64,000 nucleotides of DNA from NCBI GenBank assembly GCA_032719365.1, contig CM064869.1, positions 25,143,504-25,207,503 on the forward strand. Reading direction: 5' to 3'. This DNA comes from Prinsepia uniflora (taxonomy: Eukaryota > Streptophyta > Magnoliopsida > Rosales > Rosaceae). Positions 11,421 through 23,916 of this stretch are shown here, in pieces (within the stretch, counting starts at the first letter, position 1; the number at the start of each line of letters is the position of its first letter). The notes beneath the pieces are model-generated. The model did not search any database. It was not told the DNA's origin and was given only the letters and a program-made list of their open reading frames with translations. Both the position numbers and the translations under genes were made by a program.

Positions 11421-14201
11421 TGACAGGACCCATCCCGATTATCACCTCGATAACCGGGACGAACCCTGCTCCCGTTTGACAATCACACACAAAAGACCAA
11501 AATAACCTCAAAGCAACCACCAAGCATACATTGTCAGACCAGGGAGAAGTTATAATACAACTAGTCAACAGTAATACAGAGCATAGTAACAGTACAGGAA
11601 AAGAACAAAAGTCCTACTGTGAGTTGACTAAACACGCAACGGAAAACTCTATGCCTCTACCTCTGCTTTTACGTTAGCCCCGACGCTTGCACCACGACTT
11701 AGAGGGTATTTAAAAACCAGAAAAGTGTGAGTGGACTAAAAATAAATAAGAGTTTCAAAAACAGTTTAATAAACAAACCAGGATTTTACCCTTCGTTTTA
11801 AAAACATGCATGCATAACTAAGTATCAGAAAACAACTATATAAACTGTATGATAATCGTTATGAAAATATCATCATAAAACATGAAATACAAAATATCAT
11901 CATCCAATCGAACCTGCTGGATCTATCCGAGTCTTGAAACTCCCGAGTCTTTAAACTCAATCCAAGCCTCAATATAATCCGAGTCTTTAAACTCCCGAGT
12001 CTTTAAACTCAACAGGCCTATGGGGGAAATATCAATATCCGAGTATTTAAACTCCCGAGTTTTTAAACTCAATCTCGGTCTTTAAACCCAATTCGGGCCC
12101 GCCTCTGTGATAATCATAATCTGGGTCTTTAAACCCAATAACCAGATCCAACAAATCCAATCCAAACCGTTTTTAAATCATTTCTAAATCCATGTCCAAA
12201 CTCGAATTAGAAATCATTATTCCGAAGCCATACTAGCGTTCAGAACCGTCATTCCGAATCCAAATCTGGAAAATCTCTATTTCCGAAATCCGATTCTAAA
12301 CTGAAAACCTTGATTATTGAATCATGTTTCAAAACTCATTTATAGTCATTGAAAATCAGTTATATATTTAAATCCCAAAATCATAGCATCAGAATCATAA
12401 TAAAATCATATCTCGTAAAACGTGCTGAAATACGTATAAATCTAAAAAATGCAAAAATGTGCAATTATGTAAAACAGATATAGATAATCAATAACATAAA
12501 ATCATATTTAAAACCATGGAACAAGTATATAAAACAGTTGTGCATGCTCGGTTAGATAAAAGTCCACTCACTAGGTCCGAACACGTCAATCGCGCTCAGT
12601 ACGCTCCTTGACTGTCTCAGGAGTATCCCGACCTGTCAAATACCAAAATACCGGGTCACAAACACTTCATTTAAGCTCTCACTAATTTCCCCAATTTTTT
12701 GGGATTTTTAAACGTAATTAAATTAACCCCTAAACCTTCGGACACTCAAAACTAACCCGAGACGGTGTCCGATCGACTCGAAACTTGTCCCAAAATGTTC
12801 GTTACATCGATTAGAGTGAAAACCATGTTGAACACTTCCCCAAAACATGCCTCACGAGCCCTCACACGCCGCCCAAAGGGGCTGCGCGTGGGAGCCACAC
12901 GCCTGCTACAGTGTCATCGTCAACCTCCAACCAACCCAGTTCAGACCGGTCCAGACCGGTCCGATCCAACCGAGCCGGCGAGGCCGGTTTTCACCCATTT
13001 TCAGTCCATGCTCAGTCCTTTGTTCATCATTAATTCCGTCCTTGAATTTGTAATTGATTCACTAAATAAAAACACGAAACAAAGCCCTACACCTCACCTC
13101 CAAAACGTCGAACTAAAACTTTGAAATTCTAGTCGATGTTCCTGGCCACCAGCCGCCTTCTCAGGGCACGACTTCGACTCCTCAGCTCAATAAGAACTTC
13201 CTACAACTTTTAGGACCAATAGAATGATTCAACAACGCTCCAAAATCCACGACTTTCGATTTGAATCAAAACTGGAAAAACACGGTAAACCAAATCTCAC
13301 CTAATTTCTGCCCTCCGCCGTGCTTCCTTGGGTCCAATAAGTGGTCCTCAGCCTTCCTAGCAGTCCCTCAGACCAAGTTGGATCAATTTGATCGATTGAG
13401 GTTTCACCACGACCCACGACTCCCTCTCTGTTTCCACTGATTTTCTCACCTCCCACACACACAGCCACACTATAGTTCCTCTCAACTCGATCAACAACTC
13501 ACTAGAGCTATTCTGACCACTCACTCAGGCCAAAGCACTCACGCACTTACTGGAAATGGGTCGATGTTCTCTGTCTCTGTTTTTTTCTCATTTGAACGGT
13601 TAACAGCCAAATTAAATTTGTAATCGTGTAGAAATTAGGCTAGAAGCCTCTAGGAAGCAGCCAGGTGTCAACCACCATGTGGACTCAGCCCAAATATCCA
13701 ATCCCAGCTTCCCAGATAGCCTTATCTGATTGGGCACATTTCCCCAGGTGTTAAAAGACCAAACTACCCCTGAAAGTCTAAATTACCATTTTACCCCTCA
13801 CTTATCTAGACCCATAACTTAACCATCCGACGTCCGATGACGGCGTGCCGCCTGTCGTTGTACTCAGGACGTCGAGACCTATCTAACGGTCCTCGATTTG
13901 AGTGAAAACTAATGGTCAAACAAAAAGTCAACAATTTCCCCCTTTTAAACCAAATTATGAAAATTCCCTCTACCTTCCGAGCACCATAAATTCTTCCCCG
14001 ATTGTCCGAATCAGACGTGCCACCTGTCTATGGACTCGTGACGTCCCGAACTACGTCACGGTCATCGGCCAACGTCTGTTTGTTCCACCAATCAAAAAGT
14101 CAACATTTGACCATACTATTCACAAGGGTAAAATCGTCATTTTTATACAAGTCTTTTCCAAATTTACGTTTTTGCCCTTTTTGAAGGTCCGAGTCGTTAC
14201 A
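11421..14201 (-). repeat. 3' LTR of the Tekay-like element
   Basis: 2781 bp, TGACAGGACCC to GAGTCGTTACA on the + strand. By eye it differs from the 5' LTR at about one base in fifteen over the first 130 bases, mostly transitions. Inverted boxes lie at 11727-11736 and 12562-12571. CATGCATGCAT is at 11805-11815. Repeated gagtctttaaactc units fill about 11930-12090. Duplicated gtgcc(g/a)cctgtc boxes lie at 13845 and 14017. Confidence 0.93.
11936..12140 (-). repeat. Tandem near-palindromic GAGTTTAAAGACTC array in the LTR
   Basis: The units gagtctttaaactc, separated by 1-3 bases (ccc or cc), occur repeatedly, with a gaggc/ggcct spacer and diverged gggtctttaaaccc copies. Matching arrays sit at 19262-19450, 30600-30760, 46990-47215, 48180-48310, 53874-54085 and 56360-56545 in other LTRs. 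Confidence 0.88.
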
Positions 14202-14203
14202 AT

Positions 14204-14218
14204 CTACCCCCCTTAAAA
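14204..14218 (-). other. Polypurine tract of the Tekay-like element
   Basis: On the + strand ctaccccccttaaaa directly follows the 3' LTR; in sense this is a purine tract with a G6 run, the primer for plus-strand DNA synthesis. Confidence 0.85.
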
Positions 14219-14236
14219 GAATTTCGCCCTCGAAAT

Positions 14237-15406
14237 TCAGTGAAATAAATAGGGGTACTGTTCACGCATTAAGGCCTCAGGTTCCCAAGTTGCTTCTTCT
14301 ACCTGATGATTCCTCCACAATACTTTAACCAAGAGATTCGTCTTCCTCCGTAGCACCTCATCCTTACGATCTAGAATCGCCACAGGATGTTCCTCAAAAC
14401 TCAAATCCTCTCTAAGTTCGACAGGTTGTGCTTCCAGAATGTGAGAGTCATCCCGAATGTATTTTTGAAGCATTGACACGTGAAAAACATTATGTACCTT
14501 AGCCAGGTTTGATGGTAATGCTAACCGATAAGCAACAGGACCAATCCTCTCCAAAATCTCGTAGGGTCCAATGTAGCAGGGACTTAACTTCCCTCGCCTG
14601 CCAAACCGTACAATACCCTTCCAAGGAGATAGCTTCAAGAAAACCCAATCTCCTACCTCAAACTCCAGATCCATGACCCTACGGTCGGCACAGCTCTTCT
14701 GTCGGTCTGGAGCTGCTTTGAGTCTATCCCTAATAAGTGCAACCTTTTCCTGGGTAAGGTCTACCAACTCTGAAGTCGTCAGTCTCCTTTCACCCACCTC
14801 TGTCCAACACAACGGGGTTCTACACTGCCGTCCATACAAAACTTCATAAGGAGCCATCCCAATGCTCGCCTGGTAACTGTTATTATAAGAAAACTCCATC
14901 AATGCTAGATGTGACTCCCAAGTACATTGAAACTGTAAAACACAGGCTCGCATCATGTCCTTCAAAATCTGTATAGTCCGCTCTGACTGCCCATCGGTCT
15001 GAGGATGAAAGGCAGTGCTGAAATGTAGTTTCGTCCCAAAAGCTTCCTGCAGACTCTGCCAAAACCGTGAAGTAAACCTTGGATCCCTGTCAGAAACTAT
15101 CGATTCTGGAGTACCGTGCAACCGAATAATCTCATCGATAAACAACTGCGCAAACTGTGTCATCCTGAAGTTCTCTCGCACTGGCAAGAAATGAGCTGAC
15201 TTCGTGAGCCTATCCATAATCACCCATACGCCATCATGATCCTTAGGCGTCTTGGGAAGCTTAAACACGAAGTCCATCGTCAGATGATCCCACTTCCACT
15301 CTGGGATCGTCAGGGGTTGCATTGCTCCATAGGGTCTCTGTCGTTCGGCTTTCACCTGTTGACAAATCAAACATCTACTGACGTACTCAGCAATTTCACG
15401 CTTCAT
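14237..15406 (-). pseudogene. Integrase plus chromodomain section of gypsy pol
   Basis: A 389-codon open stretch is the best preserved part of the element. It starts in the zinc-binding region (CLICQQVKAE). The DD-E core residues are visible in HLTMDFV, IVSDRDPRF and DGQSERTIQ. The GPY/F-like region follows (YIGPYEILERIGPVAYRLALP), and then a C-terminal chromodomain-like tail with LVKVLWRNH and EEATWEPE. In the family the integrase joins cDNA to host DNA and the chromodomain guides it to heterochromatin. It is separated from the RNase H part by an in-frame TAG near 15444. The frame itself is open, but there is no intact polyprotein to release it. Confidence 0.93.
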
Positions 15407-15445
15407 ACCTGATAACCAGTAATGCTCCCGAAGCGTATGATAGAT

Positions 15446-16409
15446 CTAGGTCCCTCCAGGTTGCATCACATAGGCTGAACTGTGAGCCTCATCAAGGATC
15501 GTCTTCTTTAGTGCTTCATCCTCCGGTACACACAAACGTCCTTCTTTTACCAAGGGTCCATCCTCACGAATTCTAAAATCCTGTCTCTCCCCAGCTTCAA
15601 CCTCAAGTCCAATAATGCCCAAAATGGGGTCTTGAAACTGAGCATCAATAATCTGATCAACCAAGACAGGCCGTACATGGAAACTCGCTAGTAGCGCTCC
15701 CTGACTATCAACAGTCAAATCCACTCCAGTCCTACGGAATTCAACCAACAAGGGCAACCGAACCATCCTCAAATGGGACAAGGAGCTAGCTGACTTCCTA
15801 CTCAATGCATCGGCTACCACATTAGCCTTCCCCGGGTGATACTCGATGGTACAATCATAATCCTTAATCAACTCGAACCATCGGCGTTGTCTCAGATTCA
15901 GCTCCTTTTGAGTAAAGAGATACTTCAAACTCTGGTGGTCCGTGAAGATCCTGCACCTCTCACCATACAAGTAATGTCGCCAAATTTTCAACGCATGAAC
16001 CACCGCTGCAAGCTCCAAATCATGAGTGGGGTAATTCATCTCATGGATTTTCAACTGTCGGGAAGCATAAGCAATCACCTTCCTATGATGCATCAACACA
16101 CATCCCAATCCTTGCAAAGAGGCATCATTGTATACCTCGAACTCCCCACTATCATCCGGAAGGGCTAACACAGGAGCAGATGTCAATCGCATTTTCAACT
16201 CCTAGAAAATCTGTTCACAACTCTCGTCCCAGACAAAACGGACTCCCTTCCTAGTCAGCCGTGTCAACGGAGCAGCAAGAATGGAAAATCCCTCAATGAA
16301 ACGCCGGTAATAACCAACTAACCCTAAGAAGCTCCTGACCTCGGTCACTGTCTTGGGCTGCTCCTAGTTCACTACTGCCTCAACCTTCTGAGGATCCAAG
16401 CTAATACCC
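15446..16409 (-). pseudogene. RT C-terminal, RNase H and connection section of gypsy pol, broken
   Basis: The open part, 15446-16198, carries RNase H motifs (NDASLQGLGC, YASRQL, THDLELAAVVHALKIW, TDHQSLKYL) and the CCHC-proximal ADALSRK end. Upstream, 16199-16409 encodes the RT thumb but is cut by in-frame TAG codons at about 16200 and 16365. A short deletion at about 16430 shifts the frame relative to the RT core. A further TAG near 15444 cuts it from the integrase. The changes fit slow decay by C-to-T and G-to-A transitions. Confidence 0.9.
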
Positions 16410-17885
16410 TCAGCTGAAATCACATGACCCTTTGCTCAACTTCGCATACAGTTGGTTCTTCCTCAAGGTGTTAAGCATTATCCTCAAATGCTTCTCATGC
16501 GCATTCGCACTCTTCGAATATACAAAAATATCATCGATGAACACAATAACGAAACGATCCAGGTATGACTGGAACACTCTTTTCATCAGGTCCACAAACG
16601 CTCCTGGAGCGTTAGTTAATCCAAAGGGCATCACTACAAACTCATAATGGCCATACCTAGTCCCAAAAGCTGTCTTAGGTATGTCCTCCTCTCTGACCCG
16701 TAGCTGGTGATATCCGGAGCGAAGATCAATCTTCGAAAAGTACCGTGCTCCCTTCAGCTGATCAAACAAGTCATTAATCTGGGGAAGGGGATATTTGTTC
16801 CTGATGGTTACCCTGTTCAGTTTCCTATAGTTAATACACAGTCTCAAACCTCCGTCCTTTTTCCTGACAAACAAAACTGGAGCTCCCCAAGGAGATACAC
16901 TCGGTCGAATAAATCCCGTATCGACCAACTCTTGTAATTGCGCCTTTAGTTCCCTCAACTCAGCTGGCGCCATACGATAAGGAGTCTGAGAAATAGGTTG
17001 CATACCTGGAAGAAGGTCGATGGTAAACTCGATGTCTCGGTGAGGTGGCAATCCTGGCAAATCCTCCGGAAAGACGTCTGGAAACTCCCGCACTACCGGA
17101 ATATCCTCCCCCGTCAATGGCTTAGCATGTGTGTCCACCACGTGTGCCAAGTAGCCCTGGAATCCCTTCTTTAACAACTTGCTCGCTTCCAGAGCCAAAA
17201 TCACACCGGTAGGTAGTGTACGCTGATCACACTGGAACGTGGTCTCCTGTAACTCTGGACTCCGAAAGGTCACCCTTCTATCGAAACACTCAATAGAAGC
17301 ATCATGTATAGTTAACCAGTCCATCCCCAGAATAACGTCAAAATCCTGTAAATCCAAAAGTAACAAATCCGCCACTAACTCAACATCGCCTACCAACACC
17401 GGACACTCTTTCAAGACTTGATTCACCACACACACTTCACCAGTAGGCGTACTCACACCCAAATCACAATCCAGTGCGGACACCTCTCTCTCCGCAACCA
17501 AACCACAACTCCGTGATATAAAAGAATGGGTAGCCCCGGGATCTATCAAAGCATGTACATCATGGCCAAGTATGGTAAGCGTACCTGTCACCACTCCGGG
17601 TGCTGATCGAGCCTCCTGCTGTGTAATAGAAAAAACTCGGACCTGTGGTCCTGAAGATCGGCCGCGTCCCCTCGAACTACTAGTAGCACCACCACCAACT
17701 CTAGTGCCTGCCGCCCCTGAAACTGTTGCCGTACTCCGTCCCGGATCTGCCGTACCTCGGCCTACGCCACCCTCCTGGGGTAACGATGGACACTCACAAC
17801 GGAAGTGACCTCGCTCTCCATAGTAATAACAAACATCCAGACTGGGTCCTCCACTATGCCTCCTAGTAGAAGCAACATATGTCAC
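16410..17885 (-). pseudogene. Zinc knuckle, protease and reverse transcriptase section of gypsy gag-pol
   Basis: A 491-codon stretch. Near residue 20 is a CCHC-type nucleocapsid knuckle (CYYYGERGHFRCEC) in which the second cysteine is a tyrosine. Near residues 110-120 is the aspartic protease site, reading LIDPGATHSFIS, so the usual Ser/Thr after Asp is Pro. RT follows from about residue 260, with LVDTGFIRPS, APVLFVRKKDG, LCINYRKLN, KIDLRSGYHQ, FGLTNAPGAF and the catalytic VFIDDIFVYS. The end is abrupt, where a deletion removes the next conserved RT piece and shifts the frame. Together these changes predict a non-functional protein. Confidence 0.93.
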
Positions 17886-18656
17886 ACTCGCCTGCGGAGT
17901 CGACTGTGCTCTAACTCCTCAGAATCCAGAACCCTAAAAATTGCCTGGTCTACCAAACCGGGCACCACCTGCCGATGAAGTACCACTGTAATTGCCCCGC
18001 TTCGGGGTCCTCTGATTCGATGCTCCAGAAAAATAATGCTCTCGGTGTCGTACACCACTCGAGAACTGTGGTCGTGCCGGTAAACTAGCCTCCACCCTCA
18101 CCGCAACATCTGATAACACTCTGAGGGTAGCAAATGAACCAGCCGTCACAATGGCTCGAAACGCTCCTCGCAGGCCCAACTCAAACCGGCGGCACTTCTC
18201 AGCTTCCGTAGCCACAAAAGCAGAAGCAAAACGGGACAACATCTGGAACCTCTGCTCATACTCAGCTAATGTCATGCTCCCCTGTTTAAGCTGAAGAAAC
18301 TCTGCCTCCTTGGCATCACGGATCGAGCGAGGATAGAACTAATGAAGGAACCGCTCCCGAAATGTCTCCAAAGTCACTGTGTGGGTGTCCCATCCTGAAA
18401 ACTCAAGCGTATACCACCACTCATACGCTGTACCGTCCAGCAAGAAAGTAGCTAACAACACTCGATCCTCTGAGGGGCATCGCATCACCGCGAAAATTCG
18501 CTCAAGTCGGGTAATCCACCCGTGGGCTTCCTCAGAGTCTGCCCCACTGCTAAACGTCGTAGCCCCTAAACGCTGGGCTCGCTCAATCGTAGCACTCTCT
18601 GCATCTCTCGCAACGTCTTCTGCAGGTCGTGGAGGGGGCTCATGTCTCGGAGGCAT
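17886..18656 (-). pseudogene. gag capsid section of gypsy element, interrupted by stops
   Basis: The start ATG at 18656 gives MPPRHEPPPRP, the same gag start as in two other elements in this window. Capsid motifs follow: GWITRLERIFAVMRCP, AYEWWYTLE and TFRERFLH, then a TAG near 18338, and then EAEFLQLKQGSMTLAEYEQRF and the CRRFELGLRGAFRA region. Two more stops near 17936 and 17922 separate it from the zinc knuckle. In the family, gag forms the virus-like particle. This copy cannot make full-length capsid. Confidence 0.9.
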
Positions 18657-18739
18657 GGTCGATCGTACGCTGAAAGAGGCATATAGTCAGTATAACAACC
18701 TAGACAAAACCACGTGCCAGACACAAATCGTCAACCTAT

Positions 18740-18751
18740 GCTCTGATACCA
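18740..18751 (-). other. Primer binding site for initiator Met tRNA
   Basis: On the + strand gctctgatacca equals the 3' end of plant initiator tRNA-Met; in sense (TGGTATCAGAGC) it pairs with that tRNA. It lies two bases from the 5' LTR end. It is not a tRNA gene. Confidence 0.93.
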
Positions 18752-18753
18752 AT

Positions 18754-21513
18754 TGACAGGACCCACCCTGATTATCTCCTCGATAGCCAGGACGAACCCT
18801 GCTCCCGTCTGACAATCACACTCAAAAGACCAAAATGACCTCAAAGCAACCACCAACCATACATTGTCAGACCAGGGAAAAGTTATAATACAACTAGTCA
18901 ACAGTAATACAGAGCATAGTAACAGTATAGGAAAAGAACAAAAGTCCTACTATGAGCTGACTAAACATGCAACGAAAAACTCTATGCCTCTGCCTCTGCC
19001 TCTACGTTAGCCCGGACGCTTGCACCACGACCTGTAAGGTATTTAAAAACCAGAAAAGTGTGAGTGGACTAAAAATAAAGAAGAGTTTCAAAAACAGTTT
19101 AATAAACAAACCAGGATTTTACCCTCCGTTTTAAAAACATGCATGCATAACTAAGTATCAGAAAACAACTATATAAACCGTATGATAATCGTTATGAAAA
19201 CATCATCATAAAACATGAAATACAAAATATCATCATCCAATTGAACCTGCTGGATCTATCCGAATCTTTAAACTCCTGAGTCTTTAAACTCAATTCAGGC
19301 CTCAATATAATCCGAGTCTTTAAACTCCCGAGTCTTTAAACTCAACAGGCCTACGGGGGAAATATCAATATTCGAGTCTTTAAACACAATCCGGGTCTTT
19401 AAACCCAATCCGGGCCCGTCCCCGTCATAATCATAATCCGGGTCTTTAAACCCAATAACCAGATCCAGAAAATCCAATCCAAATCGTTTTTAAATCATTT
19501 CTAAATCCATGTCCAAACCCGAATTTGAAATCACTATTTCGAAGCCATGCCGGCGTTCAGAACCGTCATTCCGAATCCAAATCCGAAAAATCTCTATTTC
19601 CGAAATCCGATTCTAAACCTAAAACCTTGATTATTGAATCATGTTTCAAAACTCATTTATAGTCATTGAAAATCAATTATATATTTAAATCCCAAAATCA
19701 TAGCATCAAAATCATAATCAAATTATATCTCGTAAAACGTGCTGAAATACGTATAAATCTAAGAAATGCCTCGAAAAATGTGCAATTATGTAAAACAGAT
19801 ATAGATAATCAATAACATAAAATCATATTTAAAACCATGGAACAAGTATATAAAACAGTTATGCATGCTCGGTTAGAAATAAAAGTCCACTCACTAGGTC
19901 CGAACGCATCATTCGCGCTCCGTACGCTCCTCGACTGTCTCAGGAGTATCCCGACCTGTCAAATACCACAATACATGGTCACAAACACTTCATTTAAGAT
20001 ATCACTAATTTCCCCAATTTTTTGGGATTTTTAAACGTAATTAAATTAACCCCTAAACTTTTGGACACTCAAAACTAACCCGAGACGGTGTCCGATCTAC
20101 TCGAACTTGTCCCAAAATGTTCGTTACATCGATTAGCGTGAAAACCATGTTGGACACTTCCCCAAAACATTCCCCATGATCCCTCACACGTCGCCCAAAG
20201 GGGCTGCGCGTGGGAGTCACGCGCCTGCTACAGTGTCATCGTCAACCTCCAGCCAACCCGGTTTAGACCCGTCCGGTCCAACCGAGCCGACGAGGTCGGT
20301 TTTCACCCATTTTCAGTCCATGCTCATTCCTTTGTTCATCATTAATTTCGTCCTTAAGTTTGTAATTGATTCACTAAATAAAAACACGAAACAAAGCCCT
20401 ACACCTCACCTCCAAATGTCGAACCAGAACTCTGAAATTCTAGTCGTTGTTCCCGGCCACCAGCCGCCTTCTCAGGGCACGATTTCGACTCCTCAGCTCA
20501 ATAAGAACTTCCTACAACTGTTAGGACCAATAGAACGATTCAACAACGCTCCAAAATCCACGACTTTCAATTTGAATCAAAACTGGAAAAACAGGGGAAA
20601 CCAAATCTCACCTAATTTCTGCCCTCCGTCGTGCTTCCTTGGGTCCAATAAGTGGTCCTCAGCCTTCCTAGCAGTCCGTCAGACCAAGTTGGATCAATTT
20701 GATCGATTGAGGTTTCACCACGACCCACGACTCCCTCTCTGTTTCCACTGATTTTCTCACCTCCCACACACACGGCCACACTCAAGTTCCTCTCAACACG
20801 ATCAACAACTCACTAGATCTATTCTGACAACTCACTCAAGCCAAAACACTCACACACTCACTGGAAATGGGTCGATGTTCTTTGTCTCTGTGTTTTTCTC
20901 ATTTGAACGATTAACAGCCAAATTAAATTTGTAATCGTGTAGAAATTAGGCTAGAAGCCTCTAGGAAGCAGCCACGTGTGAACCACCCTGTGGACTCAGC
21001 CCAAAATATCCAATCCTAGCTTCCCATATGGCCTTATCTGATTGGGCACATTTCCCCAGGTGTTAAAAGACCAAACTACCCCTGAAAGTCTAAATTACCA
21101 TTTTACCCCTCACATATCTAGACCCATAACTTAACCATCCGACGTCCGATGACGGCGTGCCGCCTGTCGTTGTACTTAGGACGTCGAGACCTATTTAATG
21201 GTCCTCGATTTGCGTGAAAACTAATGGTCAAACAAAAAGTCAACAATTTCTCCCTTTTAAACCAAATTACGAAAATGCCCTCGACCTTCCGAACACCATA
21301 ACTTCTTCCCCGATTGTCCGAATCGGACGTGCCACCTGTCTATGGACTCGTGACGTCCCGAACTACGTCACGGTCATCGGCCAACGTCCATTCGTCCTTC
21401 CAATAAAAAATTCAACCTTTGACCACACTATTCACAAGGGTAAAATCGTCATTTTTATACAAGTCTTTTCCAAATTTACGTTTTTTCCCTTTTTGAAGGT
21501 CCGGGTCATTACA
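18754..21513 (-). repeat. 5' LTR of the Tekay-like element
   Basis: 2760 bp, colinear with 11421-14201. Inverted boxes lie at 19060-19069 and 19884-19893, and the GAGTTTAAAGACTC array at about 19262-19450. The array has fewer units than in the 3' LTR. The 191-codon open frame at 20176-20751 lies wholly within this LTR and is not considered a gene. Confidence 0.93.
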
Positions 21514-21518
21514 ACTCC

Positions 21519-23901
21519 GGCAGTGTCCAACCACGTACTACTGTTCACACTCCAACCATGGTTTGGACCCCAACCGTTCGTCACCAGGCAAACATCAATC
21601 TTGTACAATCTCTATCTTCGTATCCAAGACATAGCAATACTCCCTCACTAATCCAACATAGATCATATACTCCCCTCACACATCCAAGACAGTGGTTGGA
21701 TAATCATTTCGTCCCACAATATGATTCTTCCTGATGACGACCGAACCTTAATCTACTCGCTTCCCCGTCGCCACAATCATCTCAGTCTTCTCGATCTACT
21801 AGATCGTCACCACACTACTCGATCCGCTTAGGATCCACTATCAGCTTCCTCGGTCGACGTAAGATGACCCACAAGACCAACATGGGTTCGCTACCTCCGA
21901 CACCCACTCGTCACATCCAGTGACACTAAATACCATTTACTCCTCAAGTCAATCAAATTTGACTTACAGTCTAGGTGTTCGGTTCTTACACCTTCTTTGA
22001 ACCCTTTAGCTGGCATATCACTCCTCGTCGTCCCACCTAGGGATGAATCCAGGAGAATCCAAGATGATGACATCTAAGTTCACCCTATGTCATCCTTGGG
22101 CATCTAGTACTATTTACCAAAGAGTCACACTCAGTGACCTCGGAATATCCATCGCCAATGCGGAATCAAGCACTTCCATCAACGTCTTAGACACAACTTC
22201 TCTTGATTCCGAAGTTCCAATCACGTTGGAAACATGCTTCCTTTCCTATTACCGAATTCATTCATTACACGAGCATTCCCGCGTCCTATAGGCCAACGAT
22301 TTCCAAGTCCCCAACTCAAGAGGTATGGTCAACCGTAGTCAACCAAAATCAATCCACAATGGACTCTCAAGTCCTCAGCTCAACTGGACACCATCCACGC
22401 GTCCGTGAATACCATTTGTGTAGGTACACTCATTCCGAGTGGAATTCACGCAACTCAACGTTAAACCTTGTATACTATTTACGGATGTACATAAACGGCC
22501 TCCAACACTCGTATCTCGTACCTTTAATCAACGTCATACAACTCTGACTCACGAAATTGGTCAGTAGGCTAAACAGATCGCAACGTCTGTCGTCATCTGA
22601 AGCCAAATCTCTGCGTACTACCATATCTGACAAACCGACCCATACGTCATAAGACGTCACTTACGTCATCCATTTATACCTTTTCATCTGAATGCCACTT
22701 AGGAATTTCATCCTTTAACGTTACTACTCCTGGGCACACACTCGCGCCCTAAGTCTCGTAACATCAGGGAACTGGTCACCAAATCAAGTACTCCTGGTGC
22801 CTCGCACTAAGCCACTCGGGATCCTCTCTGTCCCGCTCAGTGTCCACCAAAATCACATGCTCGCCCCTCTGGGCACCTCAACTATTTCGTCTGTATACTG
22901 GTTCGCACGTCCCAACTTTATGGGATCAACTCCAGCACTCACACTCATGTAATCCATCCAAGGATATCTAGGGCACCTGTCACCCATCTAGGTACATCAC
23001 ACTCATCCAGGTATATCCTACTCGTCACTGTCACCTCACAGAGGTAGCATGGAAAGTGTGCCAACACCTAACGTCAGCGTCTCATTCTGCGATCGTACTC
23101 TGCCGTAACCGAGTCAAATCCAGAATCTATGCTCATACTGTGCGTCACTCACGTACCCTCGTATCCTCGTCACGACTGACGAATCCCATCGTCACAATCG
23201 TCATGGCAACCTGAGCCTATCCAACTTGATAAAACTCGACTATGTCCATCGATAGCAGTGTCTGCCACAACCTCGTGCATACCAATCTCAGCACGTCTGC
23301 CACAACATCGTGCAGACCAATCCCAGAAATATTCTGCTATCGAGACTCCATATCCATGCAGTCAACTCACCGCCGGTACCAACCACTCCACAACAACATT
23401 CATCGATCGGTCCACCTTAGGATCCGGTCGACAAGTACCATACTCCCGGTGACTTGTCCAATCAATCACCTACTAGGGTTACCATAACCCGACTGCTCGC
23501 TGCAGCACACTCTCTAATCTTGACGTGACACGACAGACAACGGTCTCGATTCTCGGGGCGTCACACGGTGTCTACTGGTCTACTGGATCCTACACACCAG
23601 TAACACTACGACTCTCAGCCGTTAGATTACCATGCATATCGATCCAACTCGGGATCAAACCTCTTGGAGAACCCGACATCCTATGTCAATCGAACCTTAA
23701 ACTATTGCACCATGTGCCAAACACCATCTAACTAAGGTTCGATTCTACCGAATCCTCATACTAATACCCTAACTATCAGGTTGATGACAAGCTGTTACGA
23801 CTGCAGAGGCATCACATCCTCGACCTCCGCGCACACCAAGAGCAAAACACACTCTGATACCACTGGCATCAGAGTACCATGAGTATCATATGAGCCAACC
23901 C
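21519..23901 (-). other. Internal, coding-free segment of the LARD-like element
   Basis: About 2.4 kb between the Tekay-like element's target duplication and the PBS at 23902. Only short open frames (up to about 114 codons) exist on either strand and none shows a retrotransposon motif. Phrases such as tctcgggcacctc and tctaggtacatcac recur, giving a cytosine-rich, repeat-like texture. This is the main reason for calling the host element non-autonomous. Confidence 0.65.
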
Positions 23902-23913
23902 GCTCTGATACCA
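23902..23913 (-). other. Primer binding site (Met tRNA) of the LARD-like element
   Basis: gctctgatacca on the + strand, three bases before the LTR that starts TGACATGACCC at 23917. It matches the initiator Met tRNA 3' end, the same primer as the complete element. Confidence 0.9.
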
Positions 23914-23916
23914 ACT

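Larger units (their letters stand above)
11421..21513 (-). mobile_element. Complete but degenerate Ty3/gypsy chromovirus, Tekay/Del-like
   Basis: The element has two long LTRs (11421-14201 and 18754-21513), a PPT (14204-14218), a Met-tRNA PBS (18740-18751), and one gag-pol reading direction on the - strand. The flanks are actcg (11416-11420) and actcc (21514-21518), a 5-bp target duplication with one change. Domain order is gag, protease, RT, RNase H, integrase, chromodomain, as in Ty3/gypsy. Long LTRs, a Met PBS and a C-terminal chromodomain point to the Tekay (Del) lineage. Stops, a deletion and active-site substitutions show it is dead. Confidence 0.95.

Noticed and set aside
18740..18751. 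Possible tRNA gene because of gctctgatacca
   Set aside because: It matches only the 3' end of tRNA-Met and sits next to an LTR, so it is a primer binding site. The same holds at 23902 and 60375.
20176..20751. 191-codon open frame
   Set aside because: It lies completely inside the 5' LTR of the Tekay-like element, has a broken counterpart in the 3' LTR, and shows no protein motif.
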